Assembly (NCBI GenBank): GCA_036562185.1
Contig: DATCKN010000090.1
Coordinates: forward strand, 1 to 64,000
Direction of reading: 5' to 3'
Length of the DNA: 64,000 nucleotides
Origin: Thermoclostridium sp036562185
Lineage (GTDB): Bacteria > Bacillota > Clostridia > DSM-8532
The notes beneath the pieces are model-generated. The model was not told the origin of the DNA, did not search any database, and saw only the letters and a program-made list of their open reading frames with translations. Made by a program: the position numbers and the translations under genes. This document shows positions 34,303 to 42,806 of the stretch, one piece after another; position 1 is the stretch's first letter; each line of letters starts with the position of its first letter.

Positions 34303-36036
34303 ATGAAACTTGAAAAATTGGTATGGGACCGGTTCAAGGAAAGGCCTTCGGATTGTACAATTGACAGCCATGCATTAATGCTGCGCGGTGGATATATGAA
34401 GCTTGTGGCTAACGGCATATACTCGTCATATACAGTTTTGCGCCGGATTACCAGGAAGATTGAAAATATAATACGCGAAGAGATGGATTCAATTGGAGGT
34501 CAGGAAGTCTTGTTCCCGGTGGTCATGCCAGCTTCACTCTGGCAGGAATCGGGACGTTTCCAGAGCATTGGAAACGAGTTGCTCAGGTTTCAGGACAGAA
34601 ACGGCAGTCTGATGGTGCTGGGTATGACACATGAAGAAGCTGCTGTTCATTTGGTGCGTGAATATGGACGTACTTATTCAAAATATCCGTTCATGATTTA
34701 TCAGATCCAAACCAAATTCCGTGACGAAGCCCGTCCCCGCGGAGGGATGATTCGCGTAAGGGAATTTACCATGAAGGATGCTTATTCTTTTCATACATCA
34801 CAGGAAGATTTGGAAGAATATTATCAAAAGTGTTATAAAGCATACAAACGGGTATTTTGCCGGACAGGCATACCCGAAGTCATTGCGGTATCTTCTGATC
34901 CGGGCATGATGGGCGGTAACATATCCCATGAATTTGTGCTTTTGACACCTGCCGGTGAGGATTCGATTGTAACATGTAAAAACTGCGGTTACAGTGCCAA
35001 CATGGAGGCAGCCGAAAGTATTATAATAAATGAAGATACCGGAAATGAAGCACCACTGGCGAAAGTTTATACTCCGGGCATGAAAACCATTGAAGATGTT
35101 TGCAATTTCCTTCATATGCCTGTTCAGAACTCATGTAAAGCCGTTGTATATCAAAAAAATGCATCGGGCGAATATGTTGTCGTGTTTATACGCGGAGACC
35201 TCGATGTTAATGAGGCAAAACTTTCCAGGTTCCTGGGTGAGAATGTCCGCCCCGCTGTAATTACACAGGAGAGCGGGCTGGCTGCAGGATATACCGGGCC
35301 GTACCGGCTGGACAATGTACAAATGTTGTTTGACCGTTCACTTATCGGGATTAAAAATCTTTGCTGCGGAGCCAATGAGATTGATTATCACTATACAGGT
35401 TTCCATATTGAACGTGATTTAGGCCATGTGGAGTACCATGATTTTGCGAAAGCTATTGAAGGAGGCATTTGTCCAAAGTGCCGGAAAAAATCACTTACCA
35501 TATCTCGAGGCATAGAAGTTGGAAACATTTTTCAGTTGGGCGACAAGTACACAAAAGCCATGAATATGCAGTATATCGATGCAGACGGTAATTTGCATTA
35601 TCCTGTTATGGGATGCTATGGAATTGGTATCGGACGGCTGGCTGCTTCAATCTGTGAAGCGCACCACGACGAATACGGGCCGATATGGCCTATTTCCATC
35701 GCTCCGTGGCAAGTACATCTTTGCTGTCTCCGCTCTGATGATCAGAAAGTTAAGGAGGTGGCAGACCAATTTTATGAACAATTGCAATCTGCCAATATTG
35801 AAACAATATACGATGACAGAAACGTGAATGCCGGTGTGATGTTTTCTGATGCTGATCTCCTCGGTGTTCCGATAAGGGTAATTGTAAGCCCGCGTAACAT
35901 GAAAGAGGATTGCTGTGAAATCCAGACAAGAGATAAGACAATATGCAGGAAAGTAAAAACAGATGAGATGCTTCCATCGGTGCAGGAGCTGATAAAAGAG
36001 CTGCATAGCAGGATTAGTAACAGCCTGGCGAAATGA
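34303..36036 (+). CDS. proS: Proline--tRNA ligase (bacterial ProS)
   Basis: The 577-residue class II synthetase charges tRNA-Pro. Visible are motif 2 (FRDEARPRGGMIRVREF with MKDAYSFH), the central editing INS domain (about 225-400), motif 3 (GCYGIGIGRL near 443) and the C-terminal anticodon-binding domain. This is the long bacterial type with editing, not the archaeal type. GGAGGGG precedes ATG 34303. It is monocistronic. Confidence 0.97.
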   Translation: MKLEKLVWDRFKERPSDCTIDSHALMLRGGYMKLVANGIYSSYTVLRRITRKIENIIREEMDSIGGQEVLFPVVMPASLWQESGRFQSIGNELLRFQDRNGSLMVLGMTHEEAAVHLVREYGRTYSKYPFMIYQIQTKFRDEARPRGGMIRVREFTMKDAYSFHTSQEDLEEYYQKCYKAYKRVFCRTGIPEVIAVSSDPGMMGGNISHEFVLLTPAGEDSIVTCKNCGYSANMEAAESIIINEDTGNEAPLAKVYTPGMKTIEDVCNFLHMPVQNSCKAVVYQKNASGEYVVVFIRGDLDVNEAKLSRFLGENVRPAVITQESGLAAGYTGPYRLDNVQMLFDRSLIGIKNLCCGANEIDYHYTGFHIERDLGHVEYHDFAKAIEGGICPKCRKKSLTISRGIEVGNIFQLGDKYTKAMNMQYIDADGNLHYPVMGCYGIGIGRLAASICEAHHDEYGPIWPISIAPWQVHLCCLRSDDQKVKEVADQFYEQLQSANIETIYDDRNVNAGVMFSDADLLGVPIRVIVSPRNMKEDCCEIQTRDKTICRKVKTDEMLPSVQELIKELHSRISNSLAK

Positions 36037-36054
36037 ATACCCATTTTGTCAGGC
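36023..36054 (+). terminator. Hairpin across the proS stop codon
   Basis: GCCTGGCGAAATG (36023-36035) pairs along 13 positions (two G-U) with CATTTTGTCAGGC (36042-36054) around six bases. It overlaps the proS stop. The tail ATAATCTTCC is not T-rich, so it may stabilise the mRNA end or terminate weakly. Confidence 0.55.
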
Positions 36055-36144
36055 ATAATCTTCCGAGTATTGATGGTGAATGTATCGGAGTTTACATTTC
36101 CAGAAGAGTCATAAAATACAAGCAAAAAAATTTTAAATTCTTTA

Positions 36145-36173
36145 TTGACAAAGTGCCAATCCTCCTGTATTAT
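36145..36173 (+). promoter_or_regulatory. Promoter of tRNA-Tyr
   Basis: A perfect TTGACA (36145-36150) and TATTAT (36168-36173) are 17 bases apart, about 38 bases before the tRNA. Confidence 0.8.
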
Positions 36174-36211
36174 ATTAATTGTTCGCCAGACGGCAAAGCT
36201 AAATAAAGTAT

Positions 36212-36297
36212 GGGAGAGTTCCCGAGTGGCCAAAGGGGGCAGACTGTAAATCTGTTGCTTGTCAGCTTCGGTGGTTCGAATCCACCCTCTCCCACCA
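36212..36297 (+). tRNA. tRNA-Tyr (anticodon GTA)
   Basis: The 86-base class II tRNA has acceptor stem GGGAGAG/CTCTCCC, anticodon GTA at 36246-36248 in loop CTGTAAA, a long variable arm, the T arm GGTTCGAATCC, discriminator A and encoded CCA (36295-36297). Confidence 0.96.
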
Positions 36298-36298
36298 G

Positions 36299-36334
36299 AT
36301 ACGATGTGTGGAACAACACATCGTATTTTTATTT
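36299..36334 (+). terminator. Terminator of tRNA-Tyr
   Basis: A perfect 11-bp stem, ATACGATGTGT (36299-36309) with ACACATCGTAT (36316-36326), is followed by TTTTATTT. It begins one base after the tRNA CCA end. Confidence 0.88.
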
Positions 36335-36382
36335 AAGAGCATTACCCAAAGTTTAAACTCAAATACAAAAGAGGTTGTACCG

Positions 36383-37450
36383 ATGCCGTACGATATAGCT
36401 ATTATAGGAGCAGGTCCTGCAGGTTGTACACTGGCAAGGCTACTGGATAAGAATTATAAAGTTTTATTGCTTGATAAAAGGGATATACTTGCAGAAAACA
36501 GCAATTCAAAATGTTGTGGCGGATTATTGGCGCCTGACGCACAGAAAATGTTCGGCAGAATGGGAATGTCAATACCGGCATCGGTATTAGTGGATCCTCA
36601 GCTTTTTTTAGTCAGAACAATAGATTTTGACAATCATATGGAGCGGTATTACCAACGATTCTATTTTAATATGGACAGGCTGATCTTTGAGCAATGGCTT
36701 TTGTCCCTTGTTCCCCAAAATGTTGATCTGGCCCTCGGATGTACATTTAAAAACTGTGAATTCATCGGAAACGGTGTGCGTTTTTCTTTTACATACAATG
36801 GAAAAACGTATAAGGAGAATGCAAAGATAATTGTCGGTGCCGACGGAGGGCATTCACTTGTCAGAAAGTCTTTGTTTCCCGATGAAAAAATGCCGGAAAC
36901 CTACGTTGCTGTCCAGGAATGGTTTGAAATCGAAGAATCCATGCCATGGTACGGCGTAATTTTCGATTCAACAATAACCGATTTTTACTCATGGACAATA
37001 ACAAAAGGCAAGGTTTTGATAATTGGTTCTGCTTTAAAAAAGAACAATCTGGCCTTGGATCGCTTTAAAATGCTTAAAATGAGGCTTAGGGATAACGGGC
37101 TGGTTTACGGTAAAAGAATATTGAGAGAAGGAGCCTTTATTTTAAGGCCGGGCAAAGTTTCATCCATTCTTACAGGAAATGAATATTGTGCGTTAGTGGG
37201 AGAAGCAGCCGGATTAATAAGCCCAAGTTCGGCAGAAGGGATAAGTTTTGCTTTAAAAAGCGCTTACTATCTTGCAAGCGCTTTAAATAATGAAGGAATC
37301 CAGGATTTTCAGTCCGGTTATTCAAAAATGGTTTCAAAATTAAAATTAAGCCTGTTTGGGAAAAATCTGAAGTGTCCGGCAATGTATAACAAGTTCCTTC
37401 GCGGATTGGTTATGAGAAGCGGTCTTATGTCAACAGATGTCCTGTTCTGA
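36383..37450 (+). CDS. FAD-dependent oxidoreductase, geranylgeranyl-reductase-like
   Basis: The 355-residue flavoprotein has the N-terminal FAD site IIGAGPAGCTLARLL, the GADGGHSLVRKSL motif near 155 and the second FAD motif VGEAAGLISPSSAEGISFAL near 272. This is the geranylgeranyl reductase/lycopene cyclase branch, which often reduces isoprenoid double bonds. A substrate cannot be named; reduction of a polyprenyl lipid would fit the glycan genes beside it. GAGG before ATG 36383 is a fair ribosome site. Its 3' end faces the convergent GT2 gene 31 bases away. Confidence 0.85.
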   Translation: MPYDIAIIGAGPAGCTLARLLDKNYKVLLLDKRDILAENSNSKCCGGLLAPDAQKMFGRMGMSIPASVLVDPQLFLVRTIDFDNHMERYYQRFYFNMDRLIFEQWLLSLVPQNVDLALGCTFKNCEFIGNGVRFSFTYNGKTYKENAKIIVGADGGHSLVRKSLFPDEKMPETYVAVQEWFEIEESMPWYGVIFDSTITDFYSWTITKGKVLIIGSALKKNNLALDRFKMLKMRLRDNGLVYGKRILREGAFILRPGKVSSILTGNEYCALVGEAAGLISPSSAEGISFALKSAYYLASALNNEGIQDFQSGYSKMVSKLKLSLFGKNLKCPAMYNKFLRGLVMRSGLMSTDVLF

Positions 37451-37481
37451 TATAATCACCCACAGTCTCAGTACCGTTTCA

Positions 37482-38426
37482 TTATTTGCTGTCATCGAAA
37501 TTCCTTGTATCTTTTATGATATACAGCGGTCTTTCCTTTACTTCGTCATAGATACGTCCGATGTATTCGCCTATTATACCAAGCATTAGAAGCGTAATTC
37601 CGTTAAAGAACAGGCTTACCGCAAGAATCGAAGCCCAACCTGGCTGCACTGTTTCCGGAAAGAATATTCTTTGAAAAAGGACATATATCATATAAATAAA
37701 ACTTCCCAAAGAAATTAACGTTCCAATGTAAGACGCCAGTTTGAGAGGCTTATATGAAAAAGTTGTAATTCCGTCAAGGGCAAGCTTCAGCATTTTTTTC
37801 AGCGGGTATTTTGTTTCACCTGCAAAACGTTCTTCTCTTTCAAACTCAATGGCAGTCTGCTTAAACCCAAGCCAGCTTATAAGACCCCTTACGTATCTGT
37901 TCCTCTCTTTTACACTTTTGAGCGCATCACAGACTTTTCTGTCAATTAATCTGAAATCCCCGGTATCGACAGGAATATTGACATCTGTCATGCTTCTTAA
38001 AAATCGGTAATAGGCAGCTGCTGTGAATTTCTTGAAAAAGGTTTCGCCTTTTCTTGAAATCCGCTTTCCATATACAACATCAAAGCCACTTTTCCATTTT
38101 TCAATCATTTCGGGAATCAGTTCAGGCGGATCCTGAAGGTCGCCGTCAATTACAACCACACATTGTCCGGAGGAATAATCCATACCTGCCGTGATTGCAA
38201 TCTGATGCCCGAAATTACGGGAAAAATCAACAAGCTTCACACGTTTATCCCTGTCGCATATTTCATTCAGCAGCTTTGCCGTATTATCCCTGCTTCCGTC
38301 GTTTACAAACACAATTTCATAGCTGTAACCGGTTCTTTCCATTACTTCTGTGAGCCGGCGATATGTTTCGGAAACTACGGCTTCTTCATTGTACATTGGT
38401 ACTACTACAGAACATAGAATATCCAT
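37482..38426 (-). CDS. GT2 polyprenyl-phosphate glycosyltransferase, GtrB/DPM1-like
   Basis: The 314-residue protein has a GT-A fold domain: VVVPMYNEEAV at the N-terminus, DGDLQDPPELI near 95 (the DxD-like metal site), KRISRKGE and DTGDFRLIDRK, followed by two C-terminal membrane helices (about 230-295). Such enzymes load a sugar from a nucleotide donor onto undecaprenyl phosphate on the inner face. ATG 38426 follows AAAGGAAG. It is the last gene of a four-gene minus-strand operon and partners with the GtrA-type protein at its head. Confidence 0.92.
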   Translation of the reverse strand: MDILCSVVVPMYNEEAVVSETYRRLTEVMERTGYSYEIVFVNDGSRDNTAKLLNEICDRDKRVKLVDFSRNFGHQIAITAGMDYSSGQCVVVIDGDLQDPPELIPEMIEKWKSGFDVVYGKRISRKGETFFKKFTAAAYYRFLRSMTDVNIPVDTGDFRLIDRKVCDALKSVKERNRYVRGLISWLGFKQTAIEFEREERFAGETKYPLKKMLKLALDGITTFSYKPLKLASYIGTLISLGSFIYMIYVLFQRIFFPETVQPGWASILAVSLFFNGITLLMLGIIGEYIGRIYDEVKERPLYIIKDTRNFDDSK

Positions 38427-38466
38427 ATAAAACTTCCTTTCTTTTGTTAATGAACATACCTTTTTC

Positions 38467-39765
38467 CTACTCCTCAACTGAGGGAAAACGCTCCGAGATT
38501 TCAAGGCCGCTGCGTATTGCGTAATTCTGACCCCGATCTTCCGGGTATATTTGTGACATAGAGGTAAGGTACAAACCCTTTAAAGGTGTTTCAATTTCAG
38601 GAATCATCTTAGAATAGCCGGTCCTTACAACAGGCTGCGCATCCCTCGTCCTGTTGATATGGCATTTTTTTATCCATTCTTCTTTAAAATACGGAAAAAT
38701 CTTTTTAAGCCCTGAAATGAACAGGGATTTTATTTCTTCATCACCCTTGCTGTACAGCTCGTTGGTCGCATCCAGGTATCTTGAAAGATAAACAATATGG
38801 GAACCGTATTTATGGTTTTTAACAAGATTGGTATGCTCAATTACCAGCACAAAGGGTATATCTTTGTCTGCAACGGTCATCCAGTAATTGGGCATAAGGC
38901 TTTCTGAAAGCTCCAGTATCATACAGATATTTGCCTTGTACTTTAATTTTCTGAGACTGTCCAGGTAATGCTTGCCCATTCCTTTGATAACATAAGACAG
39001 CTTCTCGGGTGATGCCGTAAAGATTACCGAGTCATATTCCCTGGTTCCGGACTGGCTCCTGACAATAAACCTGTCGTTATTTTTAGAAATTTCGGTCACA
39101 CCGTCACTTAAACGGATTTCGCCTTTATTGGCCTGAATTACTTCGGCCATACGTTCGTAGATTTTTATAAAACTTCCGTTCAGGTATCCAAGCATTTCCT
39201 TGTTAATATTTTTTCCCCTGCTTGAACCTCTAAGCTTAAATTTGTTCCAAATCCAGGTGGCCGCTATTTTGTCGCTGTCAATATCGAATTTCGAGTTTAA
39301 AAGAGGTTCCCAAACAAGACGGTAGCATTCCTCACCGCCATGCTTTATAATCCATTCCCGGGCAGTTGTATCTTCAATGGCAAGATAATCTTTTATAAAC
39401 CAGGCCTGAATTACCATCAGCCCCATACGAATCCTGCTGATGAATGACAGGGGTTTGAACATTAGCAGATCAATGGGGGAGGTAAAGGGGTATATGGTAT
39501 TGTTTATATAAATAACATTGGAAGGTTCATACCAGTTTAAATCTTTTTCAAGGCCCAGTTCCCTGATTGTATCTATAAGAAGGGTGTCATTTGTAAAGAT
39601 ATGATGGTAATACATCTCCAGCATGTCTTCACCGACCGGAATAGCAGTTGCAAGCCCGCCCAGCCTGTCGCTTCTTTCGTAAATTGTGACCGAATGGCCC
39701 TTCGACGATAATTTCCATCCGGCAGCAAGGCCGGTTGCACCTGCACCAATAATGGCTATTTTCAT
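38467..39765 (-). CDS. NAD(P)/FAD-dependent oxidoreductase, amine-oxidase fold
   Basis: The 432-residue protein has a dinucleotide site IIGAGATGLAAGWKL, followed by YERSDRLGGLATA, as in protoporphyrinogen-oxidase and UDP-galactopyranose-mutase relatives, and a C-terminal RTGYSKMIPEIETPLKGLYL FAD region. Given its place between a GT-C-like protein and a GT2 enzyme, it may act on a sugar or lipid used for surface glycans; the reaction is unknown. GGAGGGG precedes ATG 39765. Spacing to neighbours is 23 and 40 bases. Confidence 0.85.
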   Translation of the reverse strand: MKIAIIGAGATGLAAGWKLSSKGHSVTIYERSDRLGGLATAIPVGEDMLEMYYHHIFTNDTLLIDTIRELGLEKDLNWYEPSNVIYINNTIYPFTSPIDLLMFKPLSFISRIRMGLMVIQAWFIKDYLAIEDTTAREWIIKHGGEECYRLVWEPLLNSKFDIDSDKIAATWIWNKFKLRGSSRGKNINKEMLGYLNGSFIKIYERMAEVIQANKGEIRLSDGVTEISKNNDRFIVRSQSGTREYDSVIFTASPEKLSYVIKGMGKHYLDSLRKLKYKANICMILELSESLMPNYWMTVADKDIPFVLVIEHTNLVKNHKYGSHIVYLSRYLDATNELYSKGDEEIKSLFISGLKKIFPYFKEEWIKKCHINRTRDAQPVVRTGYSKMIPEIETPLKGLYLTSMSQIYPEDRGQNYAIRSGLEISERFPSVEE

Positions 39766-39788
39766 ATTTTCGCCCCTCCAGCTAAAAT

Positions 39789-42026
39789 TTATTTAACTCT
39801 AAATATTGTAATACTGTTATTTTGAAAAGCAACATCAAAAGTTTGATAAAATATTTCTTCATTAAGTGTATAGTCTTCAGCATTTCTGTTTTGATCTTCA
39901 ATGACTATGTAATCTATACCTTCAGATATCGCAAGATTTTTCAGCTCCACGCTGTCGTCCGCACTGTAAATTTCTTTCATGTGTTCTTCTCTCTTGCTGA
40001 TATCATATCCCGCCGTTATGGTAAAATACGGATAACCATTATATACGCTCCTGCCTGCAAGCATTATGGACATTGGTGCTCCATAGTGGGTCATATAATG
40101 AGTAAGAAAAATGTCGTCAGGCTCTGTTTCATTCTGCACCCAAACCAGCACGGGATCCATCTGGTTATATGATACGCTGTTTTTATCCAAATTATAGAGT
40201 GTTATCATATCTACAAATCCTGTGCAGGTAAGAAAAAGTACAAGACAGAATGAAATTATAAAAGAGAGTCCTGTTTTTAAAAGTTCGGTCAGCAGGTCGG
40301 AAACGGGTATATTCAGAAGAATTACCGCAAGAATGATATATTTATGGTTAACCGTTACATCGGGGGTTAGCTGCAGTGTTGTGGCAAGTATAATCGGGGC
40401 TGTAAAAATGGGAATAAGCCATAAGGATATTGATTTAACATCGGTACCTTTGCAGAAGACCAGCCATGCATATAATGACACCAGAAGCAAAACTGTCAAT
40501 AAAGCCCAAAATATACTTATTGAAGGCATAAAAGCTATCAGCAGCACCAGGGAAGCAGACGAAAGGACAAGACCTGCCCATTTTTTCCTTCGGGCTGCAT
40601 GAAAAATGAATACTCCTGCCAAAGCGAACGGAAGAATTCCCAATAACTCGGTATAATATGAGAAAATGCCGGTCAGGCTTTTTGATTCAGCCAGAAAACC
40701 GGGATTATATTTTACCGAAACAACGCCGGTGCCACCTCCAGAAAAAAGTTTTGACTGGAGTAATGAAAGAATAAATGTAATTATTGCCATAACCAGGTAT
40801 CCAAGCTTATGCATTGAAAGCGCGGCCATGATAAATAATACCGAAATTCCGGCTATAACTACTGCGCCGTTCCAGTATGCTATAAGTCCCAGTATCGTCC
40901 CGGCCAGGATACATGGAATCAATGAACCGGTTGACCATGCTCCGCGGGAGAACAGGATCATTTTAAGATATTGAACGAAAGTATTTTCTTTTGAATATGA
41001 TTTGGTATTCCGGACACCTTTTGCTTTCAGTGATTTTTTTAAATTCTCAATGGTTTCTGTAAAAAGAGGCAGCATCAGAAAAAGTACGAGAATAAAAATA
41101 CCCATCGCGAAGGAAAGATGCCTCTGATTAATATATACCTTTTGAGCCCACAATCCCCAGTCTTCATGAAGAGTATTGCCTATATGCTCCCGGTAGCTTC
41201 CGTCGCTGTTAAGGTTATGGGCTATTGCATGAATAAAGTCCCTGGCATTTGTGAATCCATCCATAAAAGTAAAAAATGCAAAAGAACTCCTGTACGCGAA
41301 CAAAAAGCAGGATAAAAGCCCAGCCAGAGGCTTTTTGGTAAGAAAAACTGCAAGGGCATACAAAAGCATACTAAAGCTTACAAGGGAAAGAATGCTTGGA
41401 ATGTTTAAAGCCTGTGGCAATGTCAAACCCAAAAACTCAAGGTTTGCTACCATAAAATAAAACATGAAATGGTATTGCATTGAGCCGTCAGGAAAATGCG
41501 GATACTGGGCCGGAAAATTCCTGCCTGCGGAAAATGAGCGAATTACAGGAAGATGGGCTCCAAAATCACTGAAAGCGGATACTCCTACGCGAAGATAATT
41601 ACCGTCAAGATAAAAAGAACGGTAAATAAAATACGTCCAGAATACAGTTGATGAAATAATAATGAACCATTCAGCCTTTTTTATGTCAAAACGTAACCCG
41701 TATTTTTTTACTTCATACAGGTATTTTTTTAAACTGCTGAGTTTTAGCGAAGAAAGAACTACCAGGATAATAATTGACAGGAAAAATGAAATAATATTTG
41801 CATACAGCAAAGGTTTTTCAGAATTTTTGAAAACCACTGCCAGAAAGTAAGTAAGCCAGGAAAGTATTAAAGTTCCTGTAAGATATGAGGACGGAAGCAA
41901 TAAGAAAGCAGGACTTACCGTCCTGTTATCGTTCAAAGCAATTATTGCATTATTCCAATATGGTTTTAAACTCAGGATAATTCCTGCCCCCAAACAGGTT
42001 GACAGGATTATATATAAGAAAGCCAT
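39789..42026 (-). CDS. Polytopic membrane protein, GT-C glycosyltransferase-like
   Basis: The 745-residue protein has about 13 or more membrane helices and a soluble C-terminal part (from about 640). The C-terminal WVQNETEPDDIFLTHY with SEGIDYIVIED resembles the tail of GT-C lipid-linked-sugar transferases, and a DFGAHLPVIRSF element between the first helices fits the acidic loop of that fold. I infer transfer of sugars from polyprenyl phosphate on the outer face. The ATG at 42026 is preferred over 42032 because GGGGG lies 8 bases away. It shares its C-terminal layout with the divergent DUF2298 protein. Confidence 0.75.
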   Translation of the reverse strand: MAFLYIILSTCLGAGIILSLKPYWNNAIIALNDNRTVSPAFLLLPSSYLTGTLILSWLTYFLAVVFKNSEKPLLYANIISFFLSIIILVVLSSLKLSSLKKYLYEVKKYGLRFDIKKAEWFIIISSTVFWTYFIYRSFYLDGNYLRVGVSAFSDFGAHLPVIRSFSAGRNFPAQYPHFPDGSMQYHFMFYFMVANLEFLGLTLPQALNIPSILSLVSFSMLLYALAVFLTKKPLAGLLSCFLFAYRSSFAFFTFMDGFTNARDFIHAIAHNLNSDGSYREHIGNTLHEDWGLWAQKVYINQRHLSFAMGIFILVLFLMLPLFTETIENLKKSLKAKGVRNTKSYSKENTFVQYLKMILFSRGAWSTGSLIPCILAGTILGLIAYWNGAVVIAGISVLFIMAALSMHKLGYLVMAIITFILSLLQSKLFSGGGTGVVSVKYNPGFLAESKSLTGIFSYYTELLGILPFALAGVFIFHAARRKKWAGLVLSSASLVLLIAFMPSISIFWALLTVLLLVSLYAWLVFCKGTDVKSISLWLIPIFTAPIILATTLQLTPDVTVNHKYIILAVILLNIPVSDLLTELLKTGLSFIISFCLVLFLTCTGFVDMITLYNLDKNSVSYNQMDPVLVWVQNETEPDDIFLTHYMTHYGAPMSIMLAGRSVYNGYPYFTITAGYDISKREEHMKEIYSADDSVELKNLAISEGIDYIVIEDQNRNAEDYTLNEEIFYQTFDVAFQNNSITIFRVK

Positions 42027-42053
42027 AAGCATATCCCCCGTTAAATTTTTCCT

Positions 42054-42509
42054 TTATTCTTTATAAATGACCTTATTATATAATATAAAGTTCCAGGAAA
42101 CAATAAACACCATTATTAGTATTTTTGGCAGGTAATAGGGTATCCATGGCGTATTCGGAAAAAGAACTTTCAGAAGTTCGGTAATAGCCATAAAAAGGAG
42201 GATGTTCCCTACAACCGCGTTGAATAAAAACAACAAACCATATGATAACAGTTGCTTTTTGAAATTTTTACGGGACTTGAATGTAAAGAACTTATTAAGC
42301 AAAAAGTTAAACCAGAATATGAAAGTGTATACCAATATATTAGTTACAACCTCATTAATAGGAAGTATTTTTCTGAATATAAGAAAAAGGGCGTATTCAA
42401 TAGTGAAAGTTGATATTCCTACTATTAAATACCTGACAAATTTACCGATAAAATCAGGATTTAAGAACTCACTGGCAATTTTATCCTTAAGCATCCGTAT
42501 TCCGCTCAT
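42054..42509 (-). CDS. GtrA family membrane protein
   Basis: The 151-residue protein has four membrane helices and the GtrA pattern FVRYLIVGISTFTIEYALFL and FWFNFLLNKFFTFKS. GtrA proteins are thought to flip or stabilise polyprenyl-phosphate sugars made by GtrB-type enzymes. AGGAGAG sets ATG 42509; longer upstream frames are not used. It heads the operon, driven by the promoter at 42636-42664. Confidence 0.9.
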   Translation of the reverse strand: MSGIRMLKDKIASEFLNPDFIGKFVRYLIVGISTFTIEYALFLIFRKILPINEVVTNILVYTFIFWFNFLLNKFFTFKSRKNFKKQLLSYGLLFLFNAVVGNILLFMAITELLKVLFPNTPWIPYYLPKILIMVFIVSWNFILYNKVIYKE

Positions 42510-42635
42510 ATCAAACTCTCCTAACATAAGACATGTATTTCGAAGCCAATATATATTATTTACATAATCTTTCGTATACAGCAAACATAATTTTTCAAAA
42601 TTGAGAATTAAATAATATTATTTCCTGTAGAAAAT

Positions 42636-42664
42636 ATTATAACAGTTGGAAAACTATAGTGCAA
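42636..42664 (-). promoter_or_regulatory. Promoter of the minus-strand glycan operon
   Basis: On the minus strand TTGCAC (42659-42664) and a perfect TATAAT (42636-42641) are 17 bases apart. The -35 box is only 17 bases from the -35 box of the divergent promoter. The leader to GtrA is about 120 bases. Confidence 0.65.
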
Positions 42665-42681
42665 ACAAAGACCTGTCAAGC

Positions 42682-42710
42682 TTGAGTATTTTTCATTGTA
42701 TTGATATAAT
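42682..42710 (+). promoter_or_regulatory. Promoter of the DUF2298 gene
   Basis: TTGAGT (42682-42687) and a perfect TATAAT (42705-42710) are 17 bases apart, giving a leader of about 90 bases to the start at 42807. Confidence 0.72.
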
Positions 42711-42806
42711 AACGGTATTGTTGAAATTTGTGATATATGGATTTTACTGATATGGATGAAACTTACAGGATCTATTGGTATAGCACGAATTACAGGAGGC
42801 CTGTGG